Positions 24,153 through 33,186 of a stretch of DNA of 64,000 nucleotides are shown in pieces. The translations under genes and the position numbers were made by a program. The stretch is from Sphingomonas sp. IBVSS2. GTDB lineage: Bacteria; Pseudomonadota; Alphaproteobacteria; Sphingomonadales; Sphingomonadaceae. Every line of letters starts with the position of its first letter. Positions within the stretch are counted from its first letter, which is position 1. The DNA is taken from NCBI RefSeq assembly GCF_002127225.1, contig NZ_NFUR01000008.1, positions 1-64,000 on the forward strand, in the 5' to 3' direction. Under the pieces are notes generated by a model. It did not search any database. It was not told where the DNA came from and saw only the letters and a list, made by a program, of their open reading frames with translations.

Positions 24153-26900
24153 CTACATGCGCAGCGACGCACTCAGCGAATATACGCGACCGTTTTTGTA
24201 CACCGCAGTCGGGAACTTCGGATCCGAGCTGTACTGATAATAGGTTTCGTCGAGCAGGTTCGATGCCGAGGCGCTGACCTGCAGCTTGTCCGTCAGATTG
24301 ACCGAGACCGACGCGTCGAGCTGGCGATAGCCGTCGGTATAATCCTGCGACTGCTGCCGGCCGAAGCGATAGAAATATTTCGAACGCCGATTGTAGCTGA
24401 CACGAGCCTGGAACGGCCCCTTCTCGAAATAGGGCACGATCGTGAAGACGTCGCGCGACAGGAACGGCAGGCCGGTCGGCAGGCCCGTATCGGCATCGGT
24501 GAAGGTATAGTTCGACTGGATGCCGAAGCCCCAGATCAGATTGGCATTGGCCGTCAGCGAGAAGCCGGTGACCTTCGCCTTGCCGCCATTGACCGGGCGC
24601 GAGATCGAATAGGTCTGCGTCCGGCCCGTGACGGTGTTCGTCATCTGGACGCCGTCCTGCGTCTCGTTGCCGATATAGTTCGAGACGTCGCGATAGAAAA
24701 TCTCGGCGGAGATATAGCTCGCCGGCGCGAAATACCATTCCGCCGACAGGCCGAAATTGGTGGCCGCATAGGGCTTCAGGTTTGGATTGCCGCCGCTGCC
24801 GCTGCGCCTGGTGTCGTCGAGCGAGAGCGAGCCGGCAAGGTCCGAATAGCGCGGACGCGCGATCACTTTCGCGGCCGATCCGCGAAGCACGACATTCTCA
24901 CCCGCCTGAAAAATCAGGTTGGCCGACGGCAGGAAGCGCTTGTCGTCGGTGGTGACGGTGGTCGGCGCGAAGATGCCGCCGCTCTGGACGTAGAATTCCG
25001 AACGGTCGCGCGTGAAGACGTAGCGGCCGCCGATATTGCCCCGGAAGCGGCCCGCTTCGAAATTGGCCTGCACATAGCCGGAGAGGATATTCTCCCGGAC
25101 GCGGAAATACTGGTCCTTGGACAGGCCGCGGTTCACGTTGATCGTGCCGTATTTCTCCAGCGTCCGCCGGATCGCGTCAGCGTCCAGCGTGGCGTAGGGC
25201 GTGCCGTTCCCGCTCACGCCCAGGCCGTTGTACAGATCGGCGTCGAGCACATAGGGGTTCAGATCGGCAAGCGTGAAATTCTGGTTGGTGAACGCGGCGC
25301 CGCCAAGGGTGGTGCTGCTGTTGGTGTGGCTGGCGAAGCGCGCGCCGAACAGGATCTTGTTGATCGGGCCAAGATTGACGGCGCGGGCGACGTCGGCCTG
25401 GCCGAACAGCTCCTGGTCCCGCGTCTTCTCGGCGAAGGTGATGCCGCCGATCTGCCGGCCGAAGAACGGGCGGCCGCCATTGGCCGCGAGCACCGCGGGC
25501 TCGCCCTGGTTCTCGCCGCCGAGCGCCGTGAAATTGCTCAGCCAGCGCGACGCGTCGCTCGCCGGGAACTGCCAGTTGACATAGGTATTCCTGCCGTTGG
25601 TGCCGGACGTGAAACCCTGTTTCGTGCGGAAGTCGAGCAGATATTCGGGATCCTTGCCGCCCGATGCGCGGGTCGCGCCGAAATTGCCCGAAATCTCCCA
25701 CGCGCCCGGCTTCCAGTCGAACATCAGCGCGATCGAGTCGTTCTTGACGCGGGTCCGGCGGAAATTGGTGTCGAGCTGGCCGGTGGCGCCGTTGCCGGTG
25801 ATGCCGGCGAAGGTCGCCGAGGTCACCATCCCGTTCGCATAGGTCGCGCTCTGCAGGAGCGACCCTTCATAGCCATAGGTATATTCGGAGTTCGACAGAT
25901 TGTCGTAATTGCCGCGAATGACGAGGCCGGTCGCGGTGAGCGTCAGATTGTCGGCGGGACGCACCTGGAGCGCGCCGGAGAAGCCGATGCGCTCGCGCTC
26001 CTGCCGGAAGAATTCGCGGGCGAGGAAAGACGCCACGCGCGCCTTGCTGAACTCGGCGATCATCGCCGCGTTCGGCAACTGGCCGTTCAGCGTCGGACCG
26101 CCGGGAACGCGGCCGTCCGCGCCATAGAGGATGTTGCCCGAACCGTCGCGCGCGTAGCGTTCGAGGAGGGCGTCGCCGGTACGATACCAATAGACCGCGG
26201 AACCGGCCCGGCTGAGCTGCTCCTTGTCGTAATTGACCGCGCCCAGGAAACCGATCGTGCCGCTTTCATTGCGCCAGCTGTACAGTGCCGAGCCGCGGAA
26301 GCTGCCGCGCTTCGCCCGGCTGTTATACTCGCCGCCGCCCGTCACCGCGACGGTGTTCGGATCGAGGTCCAGCGGCTTGCGCGTGACGATGTCCACGCTG
26401 GCGCCGATCGCGCCTTCCTGAAGCCGCGCCTCGGGGGTCTTGTAGACCACCGCCTGGCTGATGATGGTGGGCGAGAGCAGTGAATAGTTGAACGAGCGGC
26501 TGGAGCGATCGGAGGGGTTGCCGCCCCAATCGGCGGAGGCGACGGAATGGCCGTCGATGGTCAACCGGTTCAGCGCCGGCTCCACGCCCGCGATCGACAG
26601 CTGCTCGCCCTCGCCGAACTGGTGGTCGACGGTCACGCCGGGCAGGCGGGCGAGGGATTCGGCGACGTTGCTGTCGGCCAGCTTGCCGACATCCTCGGCG
26701 CTGATCACGTCGACGATGGAATCGGCGCGCCGCTTGGTCTCGATCGCGTCCTGAAGGCTCTTGCGGATGCCATTGACGACGATCTCGCCGTTCGAGCCGT
26801 CCTCACGCTGCGACGGCACGGCATCCTGCGCGCAGGCAGGCATCGCGGCGCAGGTCAGCGCCGTACCGATCAGGAATTTCAGGCGTAGATTCATTGACAT
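24153..26900 (-). CDS. TonB-dependent receptor for oligosaccharide uptake
   Basis: This is a 915-residue outer-membrane receptor. A signal peptide (ending PACAQ) is followed by a TonB-box-like GEIVVNGIRKSLQDAIETKR. The plug is DVISAEDVGKLADSNVAESLARLPGVTVD and LTIDGHSVASADWGG. A 22-stranded barrel ends in VYSLSASLRM. The plug wording is that of the large sugar-linked receptor group of Sphingomonas, Caulobacter and Xanthomonas. ATG 26900 has AGGGGG 3-8 bases before it; another ATG lies two codons later. It heads the N-glycan hydrolase operon and probably imports the glycan across the outer membrane. The divergent GntR regulator is the likely controller. No SusD partner is present, as expected for this phylum. 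Confidence 0.92.
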   Translation of the reverse strand: MSMNLRLKFLIGTALTCAAMPACAQDAVPSQREDGSNGEIVVNGIRKSLQDAIETKRRADSIVDVISAEDVGKLADSNVAESLARLPGVTVDHQFGEGEQLSIAGVEPALNRLTIDGHSVASADWGGNPSDRSSRSFNYSLLSPTIISQAVVYKTPEARLQEGAIGASVDIVTRKPLDLDPNTVAVTGGGEYNSRAKRGSFRGSALYSWRNESGTIGFLGAVNYDKEQLSRAGSAVYWYRTGDALLERYARDGSGNILYGADGRVPGGPTLNGQLPNAAMIAEFSKARVASFLAREFFRQERERIGFSGALQVRPADNLTLTATGLVIRGNYDNLSNSEYTYGYEGSLLQSATYANGMVTSATFAGITGNGATGQLDTNFRRTRVKNDSIALMFDWKPGAWEISGNFGATRASGGKDPEYLLDFRTKQGFTSGTNGRNTYVNWQFPASDASRWLSNFTALGGENQGEPAVLAANGGRPFFGRQIGGITFAEKTRDQELFGQADVARAVNLGPINKILFGARFASHTNSSTTLGGAAFTNQNFTLADLNPYVLDADLYNGLGVSGNGTPYATLDADAIRRTLEKYGTINVNRGLSKDQYFRVRENILSGYVQANFEAGRFRGNIGGRYVFTRDRSEFYVQSGGIFAPTTVTTDDKRFLPSANLIFQAGENVVLRGSAAKVIARPRYSDLAGSLSLDDTRRSGSGGNPNLKPYAATNFGLSAEWYFAPASYISAEIFYRDVSNYIGNETQDGVQMTNTVTGRTQTYSISRPVNGGKAKVTGFSLTANANLIWGFGIQSNYTFTDADTGLPTGLPFLSRDVFTIVPYFEKGPFQARVSYNRRSKYFYRFGRQQSQDYTDGYRQLDASVSVNLTDKLQVSASASNLLDETYYQYSSDPKFPTAVYKNGRVYSLSASLRM

Positions 26901-27296
26901 AACCCCCTCGCTTGCATCGCAGGACTGACGACGCCAGCCCAGATTCCCTGCGGATACAGAACGTCTCTCTGACGCCTCTCCTGGTCGATTCTGCCGAATC
27001 CAACGCCGGGACGCCTTGGGACCAGTGTGTAACCACGAACGAACCAATCACGCAACGGATTTTTGGAAATTTGTTTTGTGTATGAAAATGAAGCATGACA
27101 TTTGCTTAGTTTCCCCTGATGTTGCGCCGGACGATTCGAGCCGGATGAGAGGAAAAATGAACGACACGGGCATGTCTGCGCAGTTCCCGATCGCGCGGTC
27201 GCGGCGCTTCTGCCGAGCGCATGCGCTCGGCATGATTGGTCTCTTGTCGAACCGCCCGCGCACGACATGCGAACGCCGTCCGGGCGGGTTCCCGGC
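26901..27296. promoter_or_regulatory. Divergent control region of the receptor/hydrolase and nag/PTS operons
   Basis: This gap of about 400 bases separates the TonB receptor and the GntR regulator genes. It holds an unusually AT-rich stretch at 27049-27120. On the minus strand, TTGCGT (27055-27050) and TTACAC (27032-27027) are 17 bases apart and form a plausible sigma-70 promoter for the receptor, leaving a leader of about 120 bases. No convincing palindromic GntR/NagR operator was found by eye. GGTCT/GGTCC elements near 27020 and 27237 are possible half sites only. No conserved small ORF was seen. Confidence 0.4.
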
Positions 27297-28103
27297 ATGA
27301 CCGCCGGCATCGCCCTCCAGGGCTCAGGGATACACGCCGCGCCCGCGCCGGCATCCCTGCCCCAGCTGGATGGAAACGCGCGACTGGGCGAACTCCTGCC
27401 GCGCGACCGCAAGCCGCTCTACGCGCAGTTCGCGCACATGCTGCGCAGGGCCATCACGGAGGGGCGGCTGGAAGCCGGCGCAGCCCTCCCGCCCGAACGC
27501 GATCTCGCCGCCGAATATGGCGTGTCGCGCATCACCATCCGCAAGGCCATTGCCGAACTGGCGGAAGACGGATTGCTCACGCGCAAGCAGGGCGCGGGCA
27601 CGACGGTGACCCGCCGCATCGAGCAGAACTTCTCCCGGATCAGTTCCTTCTCCGAGGAGATGACCGCGCGTGGCCAGCTGCCGAGCAGTGCCTGGATTCT
27701 CCGGGCTGCGGGAGCGGTTACCCCGGTGGAAGCGATGCAGCTCAACCTGTCGCCGGGCGCGCCGGTGATGCGGTTCCACCGCGTCCGGATCGCCGACGAC
27801 GCGCCGATGGCCATCGAGTTCTCCACCGTCCCCAGCTATTGCCTGAGCGGGATCGATGACGTCTCGGAATCGCTCTATGCGGCCCTCGCCCTCACCGGCC
27901 ATCGCCCCGTACGTGCGCTGCAGCGGCTGCGCGCGGTGCCGTTCACCGGCTCCCAGGCGCGCCTGCTCCGTGTCGAAGCCGGCACGCCCGGGCTGTTGAT
28001 CGAGCGATGCGGCTTCCTGCGCGACGGCCGGCCCGTCGAATACACCCAATCCTATTATCGCGGCGACACGTATGATTTCGTCGCCGAACTCACGGATCTC
28101 TAG
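27297..28103 (+). CDS. GntR/HutC-family regulator with UTRA domain (NagR-like)
   Basis: This is a regulator of about 268 residues. The winged helix-turn-helix (PLYAQFAHMLRRAI, LPPERDLAAEYGVSRITIRKAIAELAEDGLLTRKQGAGT) is followed by a UTRA effector domain with FSRISSFSEEMTARG, IEFSTVP and the closing YTQSYYRGDTYDFVAEL. NagR-type members bind GlcN-6-P or GlcNAc-6-P and release their operators. As first gene of the GlcNAc operon, divergent from the receptor, it probably senses amino-sugar phosphate and controls both units. An in-frame ATG at 27267 would add ten residues; neither start has a strong ribosome-binding site, and GGGCGGG upstream slightly favours 27297. Confidence 0.9.
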   Translation: MTAGIALQGSGIHAAPAPASLPQLDGNARLGELLPRDRKPLYAQFAHMLRRAITEGRLEAGAALPPERDLAAEYGVSRITIRKAIAELAEDGLLTRKQGAGTTVTRRIEQNFSRISSFSEEMTARGQLPSSAWILRAAGAVTPVEAMQLNLSPGAPVMRFHRVRIADDAPMAIEFSTVPSYCLSGIDDVSESLYAALALTGHRPVRALQRLRAVPFTGSQARLLRVEAGTPGLLIERCGFLRDGRPVEYTQSYYRGDTYDFVAELTDL

Positions 28104-28106
28104 CCA

Positions 28107-29144
28107 GTGACGATCACGAGCATTTCGACAGCGCCTAGCCTCATGTGGCAGGAAACACAGGAAATTCCGACGACCGTCGCGCGGCAGCTCGCGGAAAATC
28201 GCGATGCGTTCGGCGCATTGGGAGAGCGGTTGCGCAATAGGCCGCTCCATCTCGTTGGAACCTGCGCGCGCGGATCCTCGGATCATGCGGCGACCTATGG
28301 GAAATATCTGATCGAGACCATGATCGGCGTGCCGGTCGCTTCGCTGGCCCCTTCCGTGGCGTCGGTATTCGCGGCGCGGGTCGCGACGGACGACGCCTTG
28401 TGCCTCGCCATATCGCAGTCCGGCCGCAGCCCCGACCTGCTCGCGACGGTCGATGCCTGGCGGGACGCCGGCATCCCTGTCGTCGCGATGGTCAATGATG
28501 CGGAATCCCCGCTTGCCCGGTGCGCGGATACGCTGCTGCCGCTATGGGCGGGACCCGAGCGCTCCGTCGCCGCGACCAAGTCGTGCATCGCCGCCATGGT
28601 GGCCATGGCGGCATTGGTGGCGGCCTGGTCGGGCGATGCGGATTTCGCCGCCGGGGTGGAGGCGCTTCCCGCAGCATTGTCCCGCGCGGTGGCGCTGGAC
28701 TGGAGCGCCGGCGTCGCCTCGCTGTCCGCCGCACGGCAGATGTTCGTCCTCGGACGCGGCTATGGCTTCGCGGTCGCGCAGGAAGCCGCGCTCAAGTTCA
28801 AGGAAACCTGCGCGATCCAGGCGGAGGCGTTCAGTTCCGCGGAGGTCCGCCATGGACCGATGACCATCGTCGGCCCCGGCTTCCCGATCCTGGCGTTCGC
28901 GACCTCCGACGCCGCGGGCGACGGCGTCGCCGCGATGGCGGAGGAATTCCGGGGGCGCGGCGCGATCGTGCTGACGGCGCGCGCCGGAGGGACTTCGCCG
29001 CTCCCCGCCGAAGCGATGCATCCGGCGCTCGAGCCGATCCTCCAGCTCGCCAGCTTCTATGGCCTTGTCGAACGACTGTCGCGCGCGCGCGGGCTCGACC
29101 CCGATCAGCCGCCCTATCTCGCCAAGGTCACCCGGACCCAATGA
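28107..29144 (+). CDS. SIS-domain glucosamine-6-phosphate deaminase (NagB-II type)
   Basis: This is a 345-residue protein with two SIS domains, like the isomerase half of GlmS. Motifs are VGTCARGSSDHAATYGKYLIE, CLAISQSGRSPD, SVAATKSCIA and ALKFKETCAIQAEAFSSAEVRHGPM. No glutaminase domain is present, which marks the deaminase branch (NagB-II/AgaS) rather than GlmS. It would convert GlcN-6-P to fructose-6-P and ammonia. The GTG at 28107 lies four bases after the regulator stop; an ATG at 28143 is an alternative. It overlaps nagA by ATGA, which supports a joint role in the GlcNAc pathway. Confidence 0.9.
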   Translation: MTITSISTAPSLMWQETQEIPTTVARQLAENRDAFGALGERLRNRPLHLVGTCARGSSDHAATYGKYLIETMIGVPVASLAPSVASVFAARVATDDALCLAISQSGRSPDLLATVDAWRDAGIPVVAMVNDAESPLARCADTLLPLWAGPERSVAATKSCIAAMVAMAALVAAWSGDADFAAGVEALPAALSRAVALDWSAGVASLSAARQMFVLGRGYGFAVAQEAALKFKETCAIQAEAFSSAEVRHGPMTIVGPGFPILAFATSDAAGDGVAAMAEEFRGRGAIVLTARAGGTSPLPAEAMHPALEPILQLASFYGLVERLSRARGLDPDQPPYLAKVTRTQ

Positions 29145-30277
29145 GCCCCTATCGCTTCGGCAATGGCAATGTGGTCGTCAACGGGCTGATCTGGCAGGGC
29201 GCGGAAATCCATGTGGCGGACGGGCGCATCGCAGCGCTCTCGCCATTGCGGGGGATGGACGGAGACGCCATCGACCTCGACGGCGGATGGCTGATGCCGG
29301 GCTTCGTCGACACCCAGGTCAATGGCGGCGGCGGGACGCTGTTCAACGACGATCCCAGCGTCGATGGCATCGCCAGGATCGCCGCCGCCCATGCCGTCTT
29401 CGGAACCACGGCCTTCCTTCCCACGCTGATCAGCGATCGCCCCGATCGCATCGCCCAGGCCCTTGCGGCGAGCGATGCGGCGATCGCCGCGGGCATAGCC
29501 GGCGTCGTCGGCATCCATATCGAAGGGCCCTGCCTTTCCGCCCGCCGCAAGGGCATCCACGATGCCGCGCATTTCCGTCGGCTCGATGCGGAAATGGTGG
29601 CGCTTCTCACCAGGCCGCATCGCGGCGTAGTCATGGTGACGCTTGCCCCCGAATGCGCGGATGCCGGCGCGATCGCGGCGCTCGTCGCTGCCGGAGTCAG
29701 GGTGAGCGCCGGCCATACCGACCTGGGCTATGCGGAAGCGCGTGCCGCATTCGGAGCGGGTGTGACGGGAGTCACCCATCTGTTCAATGCCATGCCGCCG
29801 CTACATCATCGCGAGCCCGGAATTGCCGGCGCGGCGCTCGACGATCCCCGGCCCTGGTGCGGGCTGATCGTTGACGGCGTGCACGTGTCCCCCGCCATGC
29901 TGCGCATCGCGATCCGCGCGCGGGGACTCGAGCGGATGATGCTCGTCACCGACGCCATGCCCTCGGTCGGCGCGATCGAGAAGGATTTCGTCCTGCAAGG
30001 GAGGCAGATTCGCGTCGCCGATGGCAAGGCCCTTTACGACGACGGCACGCTTGCCGGCGCCGATCTCGACATGGCGAGCGCCGTCGCCAACAGCGTGGGA
30101 ATGCTCGGCTTGCGCGGCGAGACCGCTTCGGCACTGGCATCGACCAACCCCGCCGCCTTTCTGGGCCTCGATCGCGAGCGGGGGACCCTGGCACCGGGCT
30201 TCCGCGCGGACTGGGTGCGACTGGACCGCGACTTCAGGCCTTGCGGAACCTGGATCGAAGGAAAGCGTGCCGCATGA
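29141..30277 (+). CDS. nagA: N-acetylglucosamine-6-phosphate deacetylase
   Basis: The 378-residue amidohydrolase removes acetate from GlcNAc-6-P in the cytoplasm. Visible signatures are LMPGFVDTQVNGGGG, GIHIEGPCLSARRKGIHD (metal Glu), VRVSAGHTDLGYAEA (metal His), GVTHLFNAMPPLHHREPG (metal His) and LVTDAM (catalytic Asp). The length is normal. ATG 29141 overlaps the deaminase stop and is preferred, although the frame is open much further upstream. The gene ends in an ATGA overlap with the GH2 enzyme. Its substrate would be supplied by the PTS encoded downstream. Confidence 0.96.
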   Translation: MSPYRFGNGNVVVNGLIWQGAEIHVADGRIAALSPLRGMDGDAIDLDGGWLMPGFVDTQVNGGGGTLFNDDPSVDGIARIAAAHAVFGTTAFLPTLISDRPDRIAQALAASDAAIAAGIAGVVGIHIEGPCLSARRKGIHDAAHFRRLDAEMVALLTRPHRGVVMVTLAPECADAGAIAALVAAGVRVSAGHTDLGYAEARAAFGAGVTGVTHLFNAMPPLHHREPGIAGAALDDPRPWCGLIVDGVHVSPAMLRIAIRARGLERMMLVTDAMPSVGAIEKDFVLQGRQIRVADGKALYDDGTLAGADLDMASAVANSVGMLGLRGETASALASTNPAAFLGLDRERGTLAPGFRADWVRLDRDFRPCGTWIEGKRAA

Positions 30278-33186
30278 ACTGCACGCGGCGCGCCCTTCTC
30301 GGCGACTCGGCCGGGATCGCGACGATCCTGGCCGGCGCGCCGGCGGCGGCCATGCCGCGCGCCCCGGATGCCGGCTTCGGGCCGCCCATGCCGCCGCCGA
30401 GCGACGTGCTGCCCCCGCCCCTGCCCGAGACCGATCCCTCGCGGACCTGCTTCGATCTCGGCTGGCGCTTCCATAAAGGCGAAGTGCCGGCCGCCGCCCC
30501 GGTGACGCACAACGACACCTATCTGAGCGTGAAGGCCGGCACCGCACCGGGCGCCGCGGCGCTCGATTTCGACGACAGCGACTGGCAGCAGGTCGCGCTG
30601 CCGCACGATTGGGCGTCGTTTCAGCCCGTCGTCGAAACCGCCAATGTCAGCCAGGGCTATCGCGAGCGCGGCATCGGCTGGTACCGGCGGACATTCCGGC
30701 TCGACGAGGCGGATCGCGGCCAGCGGCTGGAAGTGCAGTTCGGCGCGATCGCCACCAATGCCACCATCTGGGTCAACGGCAATGTCGTCGCTCATAGCTG
30801 GTCCGGCTATACCGGCATCTATATCGATATCACGCCGTTCGCCCGGTTCGGCGATGCCTTGAACGTCATCGCCATACGGGTCGATGCCACCGTGATGGAA
30901 GGCTGGTGGTACGAAGGCGCCGGCATCTATCGGCATGCCTGGCTGGCCCGGCGCCCGGCGGTGTCGATCGCCACGGATGGCATCCATGCGCGCCCGGTGC
31001 GCGGCAAGGACGGCCAATGGCAGTTGCCCGTATCGGTGACGCTCGAAAGCGTAGCGGCGGAAGAGGCCGAGGTGGCGATCGAGGCGGTGTTGCTGGACCC
31101 GGAAGGCCAGGAGACCGCGCGCACCCGCATCTCGGCCCGCGTGGCCGCGCTCGAACGCGGCGAGGCGAAGCTGACGCTCGCCGCCGGGCAGCCGCGGCTC
31201 TGGTCGCTGGAGCGTCCGGCGCTGCATAGGCTCGTGGTTCGGGTTACCCGGACAGGGTCGCCCGCCGATGCGCGCTATCTGGCCATCGGCTTTCGCACGA
31301 TCGATTTCGATCCCGATCTGGGCGTGTCGCTCAACGGCCGGCGCATCAAGCTGAAGGGCGTCTGCCTCCACCAGGATCATGCCGGCGTTGGCGTGGCGGT
31401 GCCCGATGCCCTGCTCGCCTGGCGCCTGGCGCGGCTGAAGGACATGGGCTGCAACGCCATCCGCTGCTCGCACAATGCCTGCGCCGCCGAACTGCTCGAT
31501 CTTGCCGACCGGATGGGCTTCCTGGTGATGGCGGAGAACCGGAGGTTCAATCCCGCGCCCGACTATCTCGCCCAGCTCGAATGGATGGTCCGGCGCGACC
31601 GCAATCATCCCAGCGTGATGCTCTGGTCGGTATTCAACGAAGAACCGATGCAGGGCACCCATGCCGGCGTGGAAATGGTTCGCCGGATGGTCGCCGCCGT
31701 TCGGCGGCTCGATCCCCATCGCCCGACCACCGCCGCCATGAACGGCGCCTTCTACGACCCCGAGAACGTGTCGCAGGTCGTCGACGTCATGGGGTTCAAC
31801 TATTATCCGAACGACTATGACCGCTATCATCGGTTGAACCCGGGCAAGCCGATCCTCAGCTCCGAGGATACCAGCGCGATGATGACGCGCGGCGCCTTTG
31901 CCAGCGATCCGGCGGCCCATGTGCTGTCCTCGCTCGACACCGAAGCCGCCGACTGGGGTGCGACCCATCGCCGAAGCTGGGCCGAGATCGCCGGCCGCCC
32001 CTTCGTCGCCGGGGGCTTCGTATGGACCGGCTTCGACTATCATGGCGAACCGACGCCCTTCGCCTGGCCGACCACGTCGAGCTTTTTCGGCATCCTCGAT
32101 CTCTGCGGCTTTCCCAAGACCGCCCATGACATCCGCCGTGCCCAATGGCGCGACGATATCCCCGTCGTGGCGATCGCCCCTCATTGGACCTGGCCGGGCC
32201 GGGAAGGCCAGCCCATGAAGCTGCTGGTGACGAGCAACGCGGACAGCGTGACGCTGCGCCTGAATGGCCGGACGATCGGCGAGGCGCGCGTCGATCGCAT
32301 CAACGGCAACGAATGGACATTGCCCTATGCGCCCGGGCGGATCGAGGCGATCGCGTATCGCGCGGGCCGCGAAGTCGCCCGCGCCGCGCACGAAACGGTG
32401 GGGAAGCCCGTTGCGCTCAGGCTGACGCCGGCGCGGCGAAGGATGGCGGCGGATGGCGAGGACGTCCAACCGTTCACCGTCGATGCGGTCGACCGGCTCG
32501 GCCGGCACGTCCCGGATGCGGATTGCCTCGCCCATTTCACCGTGCACGGCGGCACGATCATCGGCGTCGGCAATGGCGACCCGAACAGCCATGCCTCCGA
32601 AAAGGCCCCTTCCCGATCGCTCTTCCATGGGCTTGCACAGGTCATCGTGCAGGCGGATGCCGGCGCGGGCCCCTTGTTGGTGCGCGCAGAGGCGGCGTCG
32701 CTTCGCCCGGCAGGGGCGATAGTGGAGAAAGTGGCGCGCGCGCCCCGCGCGCAAGTCGCGATGGAGGCGCAGCTCCAGGTCATCACGGCCTGGCGGCGAT
32801 CGCCGGCACTGTCCGAGCGCCCCGATCCCTCGCTCGCGCCACGCGACGGAGACAACAATGCATGGGCTTTCGTCACGCCGGGCGATAATTTCGCACCCGA
32901 AGCGAAGGCGGGCTGGCGCGCCTATCGCGCGACCGTCACCCCGCGCCGTGCCGTTCGCAGGGCAGGTGGCGAGCTTCGGTTCGGCACCGTCGTCGGCCGC
33001 GCGGAGGTCTGGGTGGATGGCGTTCTTGCCGCGGAGAAACACGAACAGGCGCCGAGGCCCCTCTCCGCGCCTTGCCGTGCGGGAGAGGGATCGCGGACGG
33101 TGGTGCTGCTGGTCCAGGTCGCGCCCGGCCAGACCACGGGCTTGGCGGGCGCCGTGACGATCACCGAGGACAAAAGGAAACGATGA
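30274..33186 (+). CDS. GH2 glycosidase, beta-galactosidase-like
   Basis: The 970-residue enzyme has an N-terminal signal of twin-arginine character (NCTRRALLGDSAG) and a proline-rich linker. The GH2 sandwich (FDLGWRFHKGE, LPHDWAS, YRRTFRLDEADRG) and an Ig-like domain come next. The barrel has the acid/base Glu in SVMLWSVFNEEPMQG and a candidate nucleophile Glu in KPILSSEDTSA. DUF4982-like and further C-terminal sandwich domains follow. LVMAENRRFNPAPDYLAQLEW is a pattern of bacterial beta-galactosidases. It sits between nagA and the PTS genes with ATGA overlaps on both sides, so its product sugar is probably linked to GlcNAc, as in Gal-GlcNAc antennae. Other beta-glycosidase activities remain possible. 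Confidence 0.85.
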   Translation: MNCTRRALLGDSAGIATILAGAPAAAMPRAPDAGFGPPMPPPSDVLPPPLPETDPSRTCFDLGWRFHKGEVPAAAPVTHNDTYLSVKAGTAPGAAALDFDDSDWQQVALPHDWASFQPVVETANVSQGYRERGIGWYRRTFRLDEADRGQRLEVQFGAIATNATIWVNGNVVAHSWSGYTGIYIDITPFARFGDALNVIAIRVDATVMEGWWYEGAGIYRHAWLARRPAVSIATDGIHARPVRGKDGQWQLPVSVTLESVAAEEAEVAIEAVLLDPEGQETARTRISARVAALERGEAKLTLAAGQPRLWSLERPALHRLVVRVTRTGSPADARYLAIGFRTIDFDPDLGVSLNGRRIKLKGVCLHQDHAGVGVAVPDALLAWRLARLKDMGCNAIRCSHNACAAELLDLADRMGFLVMAENRRFNPAPDYLAQLEWMVRRDRNHPSVMLWSVFNEEPMQGTHAGVEMVRRMVAAVRRLDPHRPTTAAMNGAFYDPENVSQVVDVMGFNYYPNDYDRYHRLNPGKPILSSEDTSAMMTRGAFASDPAAHVLSSLDTEAADWGATHRRSWAEIAGRPFVAGGFVWTGFDYHGEPTPFAWPTTSSFFGILDLCGFPKTAHDIRRAQWRDDIPVVAIAPHWTWPGREGQPMKLLVTSNADSVTLRLNGRTIGEARVDRINGNEWTLPYAPGRIEAIAYRAGREVARAAHETVGKPVALRLTPARRRMAADGEDVQPFTVDAVDRLGRHVPDADCLAHFTVHGGTIIGVGNGDPNSHASEKAPSRSLFHGLAQVIVQADAGAGPLLVRAEAASLRPAGAIVEKVARAPRAQVAMEAQLQVITAWRRSPALSERPDPSLAPRDGDNNAWAFVTPGDNFAPEAKAGWRAYRATVTPRRAVRRAGGELRFGTVVGRAEVWVDGVLAAEKHEQAPRPLSAPCRAGEGSRTVVLLVQVAPGQTTGLAGAVTITEDKRKR

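Noticed and set aside
21534..26483. Very long open frame on the plus strand opposite the GH20 and TonB receptor genes; similar long frames oppose the RND, nag/PTS and histidine kinase genes.
   Set aside because: They mirror real genes on the other strand, have Arg/Ala/Gly-rich low-information sequence, no domain motifs and no ribosome-binding sites. High GC removes stop codons in the shadow frames.
27020..27250. GGTCT/GGTCC elements that resemble half sites of NagR/DasR operators.
   Set aside because: No full palindrome was found, and such half sites occur often by chance.
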